A stretch of DNA of 64,000 nucleotides, taken from NCBI GenBank assembly GCA_021298725.1, contig JAJTDU010000005.1:1-64000 (forward strand). Direction: 5' to 3'. Each line of letters starts with the position of its first letter. The first letter of the stretch is position 1. This stretch comes from Verrucomicrobiaceae bacterium. Its GTDB lineage: Bacteria; Verrucomicrobiota; Verrucomicrobiia; Verrucomicrobiales; Verrucomicrobiaceae. Of the stretch, positions 1 to 10,715 are shown one piece after another. The position numbers and the translations under genes are program-made. The notes under the pieces were generated by a model. It had not been told where the DNA came from. It was given only the letters and a program-made list of their open reading frames with translations, and ran no database searches.

Positions 1-2
1 TC

Positions 3-1229
3 TGGTTCTTCCTCGACGGCGGCCTCTCGCATCTCGACAGCTTTGATCACAAGCCGCGCCTCACGCAGGATCACGGCAAGCCACTGCAAATCGCCGGCAA
101 AAAGGAGGACATCACCGGGCGCACCACCAACGCCATCCTCGGCAGCCCCTTCGCCTTTCAGCGCTATGGCGCTTGCGGAAAAATGGTCAGCGATCTCTTC
201 CCGCACATCGGCTCTTGCGTGGATGACCTCACCTTTCTCCATGGCGTGCACGGGCCGTCCCCCGATCACGAGAGCGCCATCGGCATGTTGCACGGAGGCT
301 CACTTTTGCAGGGCTTCCCCAGCGTTGGCTCGTGGGCGCACTACGGTCTCGGTTCGGAGAATCAGAACCTGCCCGGCTTCGTCGTCATGGGCTCACGCAA
401 GCGCATGTATCGCACCAATGGATTCCTGCCGCCGGTCCATCAGGGCTCGCCCTTTTTCCAGGATCCCGCCCGGCCTCTGGCCGATCTCGTGATGGCGGAG
501 AAGATCAAATCGCTCCAGCAAAACAAGATGCGGGCGGTGGGGCAGCTCGACCGCGACTTTCTGAAAACCTCTGCGCAGAATCAGATCATCGAAGCCGCCA
601 TCGCCAACCACGAAAAGGCCTACGTCATGCAGGACGCCGTGCCTGAGGCCACCGATCTCACCCAGGAGACCGCCGCCACCCTCGCGCTCTACGGCGTGGG
701 CACTGAGCACAAGGAAACCGATGAATTTGGCCGGCAATGCCTCGTCGCTCGGCGGTTGCTCGAGCGTGGCGTTCGCTTCATCGAGATCGTCAGCAACGGC
801 TGGGACCAGCACGGCGATCTCCAGAACCTGCATGCCAAAAACGCCCGCGCCATCGACCGGCCCATCGCCGGTCTGTTGAAGGATTTAAAAGGGCGCGGCC
901 TGCTGGAGGATACGCTTGTCGTCTTCGCCACCGAGTTTGGCCGCACGCCCAACACCGAAGGCGGCGGCAGCAAACCGGGCCGCGACCATCATCCCTGGGG
1001 CTTTACCATCTGGATGGCCGGCGCGGGTCTGCGCCCCGGCACCAGCCACGGCCAGCTCGACGACTTCGGCTACTTCCCGGTCGAAGGAGCCGTCGATATC
1101 CACGACATCCACGCCACCGTCCTGCACCTCCTCGGCATCGACCACCAGCGCCTCACCTACCGCTACTCCGGCCGTGATTTCCGCCTCACCGACGTGCATG
1201 GCAAACTCGTGCAGGAGATCCTCGCGTGA
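3..1229 (+). CDS. DUF1501 domain protein, 5' end outside window
   Basis: Frame 3 is open from base 3 (WFFLDGGLSHLDSFDHKPRL...) and ends IHDIHATVLHLLGIDHQRLTYRYSGRDFRLTDVHGKLVQEILA, a typical DUF1501 C-terminus; the listed ORF start at 183 is internal. Confidence 0.88.
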   Translation, partial: WFFLDGGLSHLDSFDHKPRLTQDHGKPLQIAGKKEDITGRTTNAILGSPFAFQRYGACGKMVSDLFPHIGSCVDDLTFLHGVHGPSPDHESAIGMLHGGSLLQGFPSVGSWAHYGLGSENQNLPGFVVMGSRKRMYRTNGFLPPVHQGSPFFQDPARPLADLVMAEKIKSLQQNKMRAVGQLDRDFLKTSAQNQIIEAAIANHEKAYVMQDAVPEATDLTQETAATLALYGVGTEHKETDEFGRQCLVARRLLERGVRFIEIVSNGWDQHGDLQNLHAKNARAIDRPIAGLLKDLKGRGLLEDTLVVFATEFGRTPNTEGGGSKPGRDHHPWGFTIWMAGAGLRPGTSHGQLDDFGYFPVEGAVDIHDIHATVLHLLGIDHQRLTYRYSGRDFRLTDVHGKLVQEILA

Positions 1230-1310
1230 TGAACCCAAGCCAATAGGCAAAAGAATAGCCTGATTCTCCTGCCCCCATTCTACTGCCTACCTGCTTTTCC
1301 AAATCCAACC

Positions 1311-2270
1311 ATGAGACTTCTACTCTTCCTTCTCCTCACCTCCTTCACTCACGCCGAGGAGCGCTACTTGCTCGCGGCGGACAACCAAGTCATCGAGATC
1401 AATCGCGAGGGCAAGGTGACCGATCTGCTGAAGCATCCCGGCCATGGCGGCATTTACGATGCGGCACGGCTGCCGGACGGCGGCATCGCGTATGCACATA
1501 GGGGCGGCTTGGCCGTGTTTGATGCGGCGAAGAAGCTCGTCATGGAGCACAAGGCCGTCGCAGGCCCCAAAGGTGCGGAAGCGAACAGTGTGGCCGTGCT
1601 CGAAGGCGGCAAGAAGTTCGCGCTCATGGACAGCGGCGTGAATCAGATCCGCATCGTCGATCAAAGCGGCAAGGTGGTCAGCGAGACGCCGCTGCCCGAC
1701 CTCAGCGATGACCCGTTGCACTTCCGCTATCGCATGATCCGCGAAGTGCCAGGCGCGGGTGCCTTCTGGGTCGGCCAATACGCACGCAAAACGGTGCTGA
1801 AGGTCGAAATAGGCACGGGGCGTGTGTTGCAGACGATTCCACTCGATCCGCTGCTGAAGCCTTCTCCAACCGTGAAGAAGGCCTTTGCCACCTTGCAGGC
1901 TAAAGATGGCTCACTGTGGGTCGCCACATCGACGGGATGCCAGTTGCTTCACCTGGATTCAGCAGGCCAAAAACTCGGCTGCTGGACCACCCAAGACATC
2001 GGCCTCTCCTGCCGCTATCTGCTCGGCATGTCCCAGTTGACCAACGGCCACGTCCTCATCGCCTGCGGCGACTTTCACCTCAAAACCGCCGACGAAGGCC
2101 GCGATCTCCTCGCTGAAGTCACCACCGATGGCAAAGTCGTGTGGAAGCTCACGCGCGAGCAGTTGGTGGATCAAATCGAAGGCAGCGTCGAGAAAAGCAC
2201 CGGCATGGAGGAGATGCGCATCACCAACGTCCATGCCTATGAAAGCGCTCACCTCAATGTGAAACGATGA
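1311..2270 (+). CDS. Secreted beta-propeller-like protein of unknown function
   Basis: Signal peptide MRLLLFLLLTSFTHAEE followed by repeated propeller-like blades; overlaps next gene by ATGA. Confidence 0.6.
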   Translation: MRLLLFLLLTSFTHAEERYLLAADNQVIEINREGKVTDLLKHPGHGGIYDAARLPDGGIAYAHRGGLAVFDAAKKLVMEHKAVAGPKGAEANSVAVLEGGKKFALMDSGVNQIRIVDQSGKVVSETPLPDLSDDPLHFRYRMIREVPGAGAFWVGQYARKTVLKVEIGTGRVLQTIPLDPLLKPSPTVKKAFATLQAKDGSLWVATSTGCQLLHLDSAGQKLGCWTTQDIGLSCRYLLGMSQLTNGHVLIACGDFHLKTADEGRDLLAEVTTDGKVVWKLTREQLVDQIEGSVEKSTGMEEMRITNVHAYESAHLNVKR

Positions 2271-4602
2271 AGTACTTCTTCTCCATTCTCTGCGTCGTCC
2301 ACGTCTCCTCGGTGCAATCTCAAACTGTGCCGCCGCAGATCGACCAGAGCTGCATCGAGTGCCATGACAAGGAAACCGCCAAAGGCAGTCTTGATCTCAC
2401 CGCGCTGAAGTTTGATCTCGCCGACTTTGCCACCCGCCAGCGTTGGATTCGCATCCACGACCGCGTGGAGAAAGGTGAGATGCCACCGAAGGCCGAAGAT
2501 TTGCCTGCGGAGCAACGCGCCGCCTTGGTGAAGTCGCTCTCAAGTTCGATTCATGCGGTGGATCACGCCGAAGTCATTGCGCATGGCCGTGGGCCTCTGC
2601 GGCGACTGAATCGCGATGAGTATGAGCAAAATCTCCGCGATGTGCTGCAACTCCCGAGCCTCGATATTCGCGACATGCTTCCCGAGGACCGCGAAGGGCA
2701 TCATTTCAACAAGGCCAGCGAGACGCTCGACATTTCGCGTGTACAACTCACGGCCTATCTCGACGCCGCCGAGGCCGCGCTGCGTGCGGCGATGATCACG
2801 GCAGACAAACCGCCACCAGTGACAAAATTCCTTGCTGTCGGCACCAACCTTTTTCCAAGCAACGACACCTTTGGCGAGCGCGCGGCGATGTTCTTCGCGA
2901 AGAACAACCAAGCCATCAACCTTGCCAAGGAAGACGCGAAAAAAGCCACCCATGACGAGCAGATTGAACTCGCGCTCTTCCGCTCCGCGCACTGGCCCTA
3001 CTACGGCTATCCGAAAGGCTTCATCGCGCGGCTGCCGGGAGACTACAAGGTTCGTTTCTCCGCCCGCGCCGTGCTGCAACAAGCCGGCCACAAGCTTGTG
3101 GCAGCCAAACAGGCCGTACCGATGACTTTCCGGGCGCGCAAGCCCTCCGGCCCTGATGTTTCCGGCGATGTCCGCGCCACTGGCGGCATCATGGATGTGC
3201 CACCGGAGAAAACGACCTTTGAGACGATCATCCGCCTGCTTCCCGGCGAGACTTTTGAATACAGCCTGCTCGGCCTGCCCGTGCCGCTCGCCCGCAACGT
3301 CAAAGGCGGTCCGCCGACCTATCGCTACCCTCCGTTCCCCGAAGGAGGACAACCCGGAGTCGCTTTCCAATGGCTGGAAGTGGAAGGACCGATCTCAGCG
3401 GAGACATGGCCGCCGGCGTCACATCGCGTGTTATTTGGCGATTCGCCCACCAACGACGCCAAAGCGCTGTTGCGTCGGTTCGTGAAGCTCGCCGCACGCG
3501 AACCCATCACCGAAGAGACGCTGAAGACGTTCGATGATCTCATCCAGAGCCGTCTCAATGAAAAAGCACCCTTCAACGAGGCCATGCTGGCCGGTTACAA
3601 GGCGTTCCTCTGTTCTGGGCACTTTTTGTATCTGCGCGAGCCGGAGCACGAAGACGATCATTTCGCCATCGCCTCACGTCTCTCGCATTTTTTGACGAAC
3701 ACACGCCCCGATGCCGCTTTGAGCGAGCTGGCAGCCCAAAAGCAGCTTCGCGACGACGCAGTGCTCAAAGGCGAAACCGAGCGTCTCGTCTCCAGCAGCG
3801 GCTTTGAGCGCTTCATTCGCAGTTTCACCGACTACTGGCTCAATCTCCGCCACATCCGCCGCGACGAGCCGGACATCCGACTCTATCCCGAGTATCGCTT
3901 CGATGATTATCTCGTCGAAAGCATGGAGCTGGAGACGCGCGCCTTCGTCACCGCGATGATTCGCGACAACCTGCCCGCCAAGGTGCTTGTGGATGCCGAT
4001 TTCGTCTTCGCCAACGACCGTCTGGCAAAACACTATGCGCTGCCGCCACTCGGCGGCTCGGCGATGCGCAAGATCACGCTACCAAAGGACAGCGCGCTCG
4101 GTGGTCTGCTCACGCAAGCCGCCCTATTAAAAGTCACCGCGAACGGCACCACCACCTCGCCCGTCGTGCGTGGTGCGTGGATCATGGAGCGTCTCGTCGG
4201 CGAACCACCGCCACCTCCGCCCTCCAGCGTGCCGGCCGTCGAGCCGGACATTCCTATCGGGGCTTGGAAGCAGGTGAAAGCATCACTGGGATCGACCGTG
4301 CTGGCCATGATTACACTTACACGCTTGCCGCCCACGTTGATGCCAGCGGCAAGCTGCTGGATGGCCGCAGCTTCCAAAACATTCAGGAACTAAAAGCCTA
4401 TTTGGCCGCCAATCCGCGCCAACTCGCCCACAACCTGCTCCATCAATTCACCATCTACGCCACCGGCACACCCGTGCGCTTCTCGGATCGTCCAGAGGTC
4501 GAGTCGATGCTCGATGCTTGTGCGAAGAATGGCTATCGCGTTGGCGATTTGCTGCACGCGCTGGTGCAGAGCCCGATTTTCCTTGGAGGACAGAAACCAT
4601 GA
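2267..4602 (+). pseudogene. DUF1587/DUF1592/DUF1588/DUF1585 planctomycete-type cytochrome c protein, frameshifted with apparent internal loss
   Basis: N-terminal CIECH haem motif, then family-like sequence to PPPPPPSSVPAVEPDI; the DUF1585-like C-terminus (DASGKLLDGRSFQNIQELKAYLAANP...) is in another frame from about 4250. Confidence 0.8.
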
Positions 4603-5743
4603 ACACCCCGCACGTTGCCAAAACTCTCCCACGCCGCCGCTTCTTGCGCACTGCGGGCGTCACACTGGCTTTGCCGCTGCTGGAGTGCCTAAGGCCGGTG
4701 TTTGCGCAGGGCGCGAAGCTGCCGACACCGAAGCGCATGCTGCTGATCTCGAACAATCTAGGCGTGCTGCCGAAGCCGTTCTTTCCGCAAGGTGCGGGAC
4801 CTGATTACGAGTTGTCACCTTACCTTTCGGCGCTCGCGGATTTTCGCGGTGACTTCACGGTCTTCAGCGGACTCTCGCATCCCGATGTGAATGGCGGTCA
4901 CAGCACGGAGAACTGCTTCCTCACCGCCGCACGTGGACCGACGAAGAGCGGGTTTCGCAATCAGATCTCGCTCGATCAGTTTGCGGCGGAGAAGCTCGGT
5001 CAGGTGACGCGATTCCCGACGCTGAACCTCGGGGTGAACATCGACAAGGCAAACCGCAGCCTGTCATGGACGCGCGATGGCGTGCTGCTGCCTGCCGAGG
5101 ACAGCGCGCCGGCCTTGTTTCAGAAAATGTTCGTCCAGGGCGATCCCACTGCGGTGCAAAAGCAGCTCCATCGCCTCAAAGAACGCGGCAGCATCCTCGA
5201 CACGTTGCTCGATGACACCAAGCAATTCAGCCGCTCTTCTTTGAAAAATTCGACCTCATGCTGGCCATGGCGCAGCTCGCGTTGGAGTCCGACAGCACGC
5301 GCATCGTCACGCTGATGGTGGATGCTTTTGCTACGCCTGTTTTCAAACTGCATCCCGATCAAAACACCACCGACGGCTACCACAACCTCAGCCATCACGG
5401 CCAGGCCGTTGAGAAGGTGAATCAACTCGAAGACGCCGACCGCCAGCAGATGGCGCTGCTGCACAAGCTGCTGAAAAACCTCGCTGCGAAACCCGATGGC
5501 GACGCACGTCTGCTCGACCGCACGATGATCCTCTACGGCAGCAACATGGGCGATGCGAACACGCACGATAACTCGAACCTCCCCATCCTCCTCGCCGGCG
5601 GCGGCTTCAAACACGGCCAGCATCTTGCTTTCAAGCGCGATGCCAATACACCGCTGAGCAACCTCTTCGTCACCATGCTCCAGCAGATGGGCGCGGAAGC
5701 GGATGCATTTGGATCCAGCACAGGTGTCTTGACCCTGCGATGA
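4599..5743 (+). pseudogene. DUF1552 domain protein, frameshifted with apparent internal loss
   Basis: Starts MNTPHVAKTLPRRRFLRTAGVTLALPLLE (twin-arginine-like); frame switches near 5240 from ...GSILDTLLDDTKQFSR to FEKFDLMLAMAQLALESDSTRIVTL. Confidence 0.8.
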
Positions 5744-5808
5744 AACGCACGCCAGAGGTTCTTCCGCACGGCTTTTAACCACACTCTTCGAAACAAGAGC
5801 AGGGGGCG

Positions 5809-5846
5809 AAAATCAAAACGCGCCCGATCTTTCGACCGGACGCGCT
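5809..5846 (-). terminator. Rho-independent terminator of ahcY
   Basis: Minus strand GCGCGTCCGGTC-GAAA-GATCGGGCGCGT hairpin followed by TTTTGATTTT, downstream of the ahcY stop. Confidence 0.7.
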
Positions 5847-5899
5847 TGGGGGTTTTGGGGGGGGGATTGAGGGAACGAGTTGGAAAACTCGTTCTGCGA

Positions 5900-7303
5900 T
5901 TAATAGCGGTAGTGATCCGTCTTGTAAGGGCCTTCGACAGGCACGCCGATGTAGTCGGCTTGATCCTTGGAGAGGACGGTGAGCTTCACGCCGATCTTGG
6001 CGAGGTGGAGACGAGCGACTTCTTCGTCGAGCTTCTTCGGCAGGACGGTGACGCCGATCGGGCGGCTGTCCTTGGTTTCCCAAAGTTCGATCTGAGCGAG
6101 CGTCTGGTTGGTGAAGCTGTTGCTCATGACGAAGCTCGGGTGGCCAGTGGCGCAGCCGAGGTTCACGAGGCGTCCTTCAGCCAGCATGTAGATGCTGTTG
6201 CCTGCGGGGAAGGTGTACTTGTCCACCTGGGCTTTGATGTTGAGGCGCTTCACGTCGCTACGGGTGTTGAGCTTATCGACTTGGATCTCATTGTCGAAGT
6301 GGCCGATGTTACAGACGATGGCTTGGTCCTTCATCTTCTCCATGTGGGCGACGGTGATGATGTCCTTGTTACCCGTGGTGGTGACGTAGATATCGCCATA
6401 ACCCAGGGTATCTTCGATCGGCATGACGCGGTGACCTTCCATGGCAGCCTGAAGGGCGCACACGGGGTCGATTTCGGTCACGATGACCTGAGCGCCCATG
6501 CCACGCAGTGCGGCGGCACAACCCTTACCCACGTCGCCATAACCCATGACGACACCCACTTTGCCGGCGATCATGACGTCGGTGGCGCGCTTGATGCCGT
6601 CGAGGAGGGATTCGCGGCAGCCGTAGAGGTTGTCGAATTTGGACTTCGTGACGCTGTCGTTCACGTTGATGGCAGGGAAGAGCAGCTTACCAGCCCTGGC
6701 CATTTCATAGAGGCGATGCACGCCGGTGGTGGTCTCTTCGGAGACGCCCTTCAGATCCTTCACGATGGTGTGGAAAATGCCAGGCTGGTTCTTGGCGATG
6801 TCCTTGAGGAGGTCCTTGATGACCTTCACTTCGTGGTTGTCGGACGGGGTGTTCACCCAATCGTCACCATTTTCCATTTCATAGCCTTTGTGAACGAGAA
6901 GAGTCACGTCGCCACCGTCATCGACGATCAGCTGAGGGCCCTTTTCGCCTGGGAAGACGATGGCCTTCCAGGTGCACCACCAGTATTCTTCGAGCGTTTC
7001 GCCTTTCCAAGCAAACACCGGCGTACCGGAAGCGGCGATCGCGGATGCAGCGTGGTCTTGGGTGGAGAAGATGTTGCAGGAGGCCCAGCGGACATCGGCA
7101 CCGAGTTCCTTCAGCGTCTCGATGAGCACGCCGGTCTGGATGGTCATGTGCAGGGAGCCGGTGATGCGGACGCCAGCGAGGGGCTTTTTAGGACCGTATT
7201 TCTCGCGAGTGGAGATGAGGCCGGGCATTTCGCTTTCGGCGATGTCGAGTTCTTTGCGACCGAAGTCGGCGAGGGCGATGTCTTTTACTTTATAGTCGGA
7301 CAT
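5900..7303 (-). CDS. ahcY: Adenosylhomocysteinase
   Basis: 467 aa, [29 protein letters not shown]..., NAD-binding [22 protein letters not shown]-terminus [10 protein letters not shown]. Confidence 0.98.
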   Translation of the reverse strand: MSDYKVKDIALADFGRKELDIAESEMPGLISTREKYGPKKPLAGVRITGSLHMTIQTGVLIETLKELGADVRWASCNIFSTQDHAASAIAASGTPVFAWKGETLEEYWWCTWKAIVFPGEKGPQLIVDDGGDVTLLVHKGYEMENGDDWVNTPSDNHEVKVIKDLLKDIAKNQPGIFHTIVKDLKGVSEETTTGVHRLYEMARAGKLLFPAINVNDSVTKSKFDNLYGCRESLLDGIKRATDVMIAGKVGVVMGYGDVGKGCAAALRGMGAQVIVTEIDPVCALQAAMEGHRVMPIEDTLGYGDIYVTTTGNKDIITVAHMEKMKDQAIVCNIGHFDNEIQVDKLNTRSDVKRLNIKAQVDKYTFPAGNSIYMLAEGRLVNLGCATGHPSFVMSNSFTNQTLAQIELWETKDSRPIGVTVLPKKLDEEVARLHLAKIGVKLTVLSKDQADYIGVPVEGPYKTDHYRY

Positions 7304-7337
7304 GAGGTGTCGTATGGGTTCAGGTTTGGGGTGAAAT

Positions 7338-7375
7338 GGAACAAATCAACGTATCAGGATGCGTTGATATGTTCC
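7338..7375 (-). promoter_or_regulatory. Leader hairpin/operator upstream of ahcY containing ATCAACGCATCCTGAT
   Basis: GGAACA-A-ATCAACG-N10-CGTTGAT-A-TGTTCC inverted repeat (6+7 bp, one mismatch) 34 nt upstream of the ahcY ATG. Confidence 0.6.
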
Positions 7376-7442
7376 AAAGACTCCCTTCAGTGTCAAACGG
7401 GGATTTATCTGCGCTCCAGAGGCCGTTTGAGGCTGACCCACC

Positions 7443-8081
7443 ATGAAACTCGCCCACGCCTTCACCTTCCTCCTCGTCGCCTTTTCACTCCAAGCCGAAG
7501 ACCTCCACCCCACTGCCGAAGCCACCGGTTTTGTGCCGCTTTTCAACGGCAAGGACCTCACCGGTTGGAAAACCACCGGAAACTGGCTGGTCGAGCCGGA
7601 TGGCAGCATCTCGCTGCATCCGCGTGAGGGCGAGAAGGGCTGGCAACGCTACGACGCCTATCTTTCCACTGAGAAACAGTTCGCCGACTTCACACTCGAC
7701 CTGGAATTCAAGATCAACGCCAAGGGCAATAGCGGCGTGTTCATGCGCGTCGGCGATTTGAAGGATCATGTCAAAAGCGGCTTCGAGGTGCAGATTCTCG
7801 ACACCTACGGCCTTGAAAAACCCGGTCATCACGACTGCGGCGGCATCGTGAAGGGCATCGGCCCCTCGAAAAACATGGTCAAACCGGCTGGCGAGTGGAA
7901 TCGCTATACCATCACCGTCAAAGGCCGCAGCGTGAAGGTCATCTTCAATGGCGAGCAGGTCATCGACGCCAGCCTCGACGACATCAAGATGGCCGACCGC
8001 CCGAGTCTCGGCCACATTGCCTTCCAAGACGAGGCGCTGCGCGTCTGGTATCGCAACGTGCGGGTCAAGGAGCTGAAATAG
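7443..8081 (+). CDS. DUF1080 (3-keto-disaccharide hydrolase-like) secreted protein
   Basis: Signal peptide, FVPLFNGKDLTGWKTTGNWLVEPDGSISLHPREGEKGW, NSGVFMRVGD, RVWYRNVRVKEL. Confidence 0.88.
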   Translation: MKLAHAFTFLLVAFSLQAEDLHPTAEATGFVPLFNGKDLTGWKTTGNWLVEPDGSISLHPREGEKGWQRYDAYLSTEKQFADFTLDLEFKINAKGNSGVFMRVGDLKDHVKSGFEVQILDTYGLEKPGHHDCGGIVKGIGPSKNMVKPAGEWNRYTITVKGRSVKVIFNGEQVIDASLDDIKMADRPSLGHIAFQDEALRVWYRNVRVKELK

Positions 8082-8092
8082 GCTAGCCCTCT

Positions 8093-8875
8093 TCACTCGG
8101 CGAGCTTTCCGTCCGCCACATGCACCGTGCCGCCTCGCACGGCGATCTGCTCCCGCGCCTGCTCCACCGGCACATGACGCGGCGTGGTCGCGGGTGAACC
8201 CTGTGGGCGCGCCCAGCGGATGCCGTTCGCGATCACACGCTGCACGTCCGGGTGATGGTAAATCGGATACACCTCATGCCCCGGACTGAAGTAAAAGATG
8301 CGCCCGCTACCGCGTGTCCACGTCGCGCCGCTGCGGAACACCTCGCCGCCTTGGAACCACGACACAAAGATCAGCTCGTCCGGCGTCGGGATGCCAAACG
8401 GCTCGCCATACATCTCCGAGTGCTCGATCTCGATGCAGTCGCCCAGCCCCGCCGCGATGGGATGACCCGGATTCACCACCCAGACGCGTTCCCGCTCGCC
8501 CGCCTCCCGCCAGCACAGGGCACAGCTCGTGCCCATGAGGCGTTTGAAGACCTTCGACCAGTGCCCGGAGTGCAAAACGATCAGCCCCATGCCCGCGAGC
8601 ACCCGCTGCTGCACCCGCGTCACCGTTTCATCCAGCACCGCATCATGCGCCGCATGGCCCCACCACAGCAGAACGTCCGTTTCGTCGAGAATCGCCTGTG
8701 AAACGCCCTGCTCCGGCTCCTCCAGCGTCGCCGTGCGGATGATGAAGTCCGCATTCGTTCCCAAAGCCTCCGCCAGCGCTCCGTGGATGCCCTTCGGGTA
8801 GATTTGGGCGACGCTAGGGTTCTGACGCTCGTGGACGAATTCGTTCCAAATGGTGACGCGGATGGGGGAAGGCAT
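8093..8875 (-). CDS. ThuA-like domain protein
   Basis: [77 protein letters not shown]. Confidence 0.85.
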   Translation of the reverse strand: MPSPIRVTIWNEFVHERQNPSVAQIYPKGIHGALAEALGTNADFIIRTATLEEPEQGVSQAILDETDVLLWWGHAAHDAVLDETVTRVQQRVLAGMGLIVLHSGHWSKVFKRLMGTSCALCWREAGERERVWVVNPGHPIAAGLGDCIEIEHSEMYGEPFGIPTPDELIFVSWFQGGEVFRSGATWTRGSGRIFYFSPGHEVYPIYHHPDVQRVIANGIRWARPQGSPATTPRHVPVEQAREQIAVRGGTVHVADGKLAE

Positions 8876-9115
8876 GGTGATAGGCAAAGTAAGAACACCT
8901 TTGGACCCGCCATTCCCCCTGCGCCACAATTCGCACTCACAACGAGCCAAGATCTGCACCGCAGGTCATTGGAGGATTCACCTCCTGGGAAAAGGAAGTT
9001 TTTCAGCGCCGAGAAAGGCCGACAGCCGCTGTTTTTCGGCTCAAATGCGCGAGGTCGGGAGAACTTGGAAACGGACCACTTTACGCTCGCACAGAGGGCG
9101 GCTAGTCCTGATGGG

Positions 9116-9991
9116 ATGAAACACCTCCTGCTTCCGTTCCTCCTCATCCTCGCTGGTTGCTCCACACCGCGCGGCAGCACTCCGGGCAGTCTGCCCCCCT
9201 CGCCGGGTGGCATGCCGCAGATCATCAATGTGTCAGCCTATGATCCGAAGGAGCGGCAGCGTGAAGGGCGCAGTTACTCAGAGCATGACGTCTCGGCATT
9301 GCGGGCGAATGGAGCCAGCGGCCTGATCGCTCGTGCGGGTAAAGGCGGGAACCTGGATGAGAAGTGCGCGACCTTCTTGGCCTCGGCGGATCGGGCGGGG
9401 ATGCTGCCGGGGGTCTATTACCGTGTGCAGCGGCAGGTGGATGCCGTGGCGCAGGCGGATCAGTTGGTCAATCGTGCTCTGGCTCTGGCTCGTGGTCGCT
9501 CGTGGAATGCACCCGCGCTGCTGCTGTGCGGCGATTTCGACGGCGATCTGCCTCTCGCGGCGATTCTGCGCTTCATGGACCGGGTGGAGAGCTGCACAGG
9601 CGTCATTCCCGTCGCTTATCTGGAAAACAGCACGCAGCTCAAGCAAACACTTAGCGGTGCGGATGCCGCCACGAAGGCCAAACTACGCCGCATGCCTTAC
9701 TGGCTCGCGCTTTATGCCCACGACAGCGGTTCTGGGCCTGTTTATCCCGCACCCGGGCATCCGAACGGCCTGCTCAAACAATACGACGTGTGGTCGAACT
9801 GGACGCTGTGGCAATACGGCGGCGTCGATTGGCAGGGCGGTCGTTCACGGCCCAAAGTTTACCACCATGGCCGCTACCGCTTCCCGCCCTACTTTGGCAA
9901 TCTCGACCGCCCGACGGAGCGAAACGTCTTCCAGGGCTCACACGCCGCTCTGGCAGCGTTCTGGCAGCAGCACGGGCTGAGCCTGCGCTGA
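9116..9991 (+). CDS. Glycoside hydrolase family 25-like lysozyme lipoprotein
   Basis: Lipobox LLILAGCS; GVYYRVQ, WLALYAHD, WTLWQYGGVDWQGG motifs. Confidence 0.65.
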   Translation: MKHLLLPFLLILAGCSTPRGSTPGSLPPSPGGMPQIINVSAYDPKERQREGRSYSEHDVSALRANGASGLIARAGKGGNLDEKCATFLASADRAGMLPGVYYRVQRQVDAVAQADQLVNRALALARGRSWNAPALLLCGDFDGDLPLAAILRFMDRVESCTGVIPVAYLENSTQLKQTLSGADAATKAKLRRMPYWLALYAHDSGSGPVYPAPGHPNGLLKQYDVWSNWTLWQYGGVDWQGGRSRPKVYHHGRYRFPPYFGNLDRPTERNVFQGSHAALAAFWQQHGLSLR

Positions 9992-10084
9992 TTGCCTTCC
10001 ACAAGGATCGCATTAAAGCTACCCACGATGCGGGCAGTCGTTTTTTTCGCCGCTGCCGCGATGAGACCTTCCATCTCCCCCCCC

Positions 10085-10102
10085 TTGTGAAAAGATTCAC
10101 AA
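10085..10102. promoter_or_regulatory. CRP/FNR-family-type site upstream of nuoB
   Basis: TTGTGAAAAGATTCACAA = TGTGA-N6-TCACA, perfectly symmetric, 63 bp before the nuoB ATG. Confidence 0.5.
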
Positions 10103-10165
10103 TCTGTTTGCCGCTCCTGCGCTGGGGGCGTAATTCTGGCTGTCCCCAAACCCCCACGTCGCCTC

Positions 10166-10702
10166 ATGGTCGCCCCTGCTGAATCTACCGTTGCTGCTTA
10201 CGATTCCAAAGTCGAAGGCAATATCATCTTCACCAAGATGGACGCCGCCATCAACTGGATGCGCAAGAACTCCATGTGGCCGATGCCGATGGGCCTAGCC
10301 TGCTGCGCCATCGAAATGATGGCCGCCGCGTGCAGCCGCTACGATTTGAGTCGCTTCGGCATGGAGGTGATGCGCTTTTCCCCCCGCCAGGCCGATGTGA
10401 TGATCGTAGCCGGCACCGTGACCTACAAAATGGCCCTCGCCGTGAAACGCGTTTGGGATCAGATGCCCGAGCCGAAGTGGTGCATCGCCATGGGTGCCTG
10501 CGCCAGCAGCGGCGGCATGTATCGCAGCTACGCCGTGCTCCAGGGCGTGGATCAGATCATCCCGGTGGATGTTTACATCTCCGGCTGCCCGCCCCGCCCC
10601 GAGGCGCTGCTCGAAGGCCTCATGCGCCTCCAGCGCAAAATCGAAACCGAGCACTCTTTTGTGGAGCAGAAGAAGGAACTGATTGCCGAGCTGACCGCTT
10701 AA
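10166..10702 (+). CDS. nuoB: NADH-quinone oxidoreductase subunit B
   Basis: [46 protein letters not shown]. Confidence 0.97.
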   Translation: MVAPAESTVAAYDSKVEGNIIFTKMDAAINWMRKNSMWPMPMGLACCAIEMMAAACSRYDLSRFGMEVMRFSPRQADVMIVAGTVTYKMALAVKRVWDQMPEPKWCIAMGACASSGGMYRSYAVLQGVDQIIPVDVYISGCPPRPEALLEGLMRLQRKIETEHSFVEQKKELIAELTA

Positions 10703-10715
10703 TTTTTCCACGATC

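Noticed and set aside
7304-7442. Known SAH riboswitch upstream of ahcY
   Set aside because: The leader hairpin does not match the SAH riboswitch core as I remember it; kept only as a candidate operator/leader
5846-7627. 593-aa + strand ORF opposite ahcY
   Set aside because: Mirror ORF of a high-GC gene; no recognisable domain, while the minus strand encodes clear ahcY
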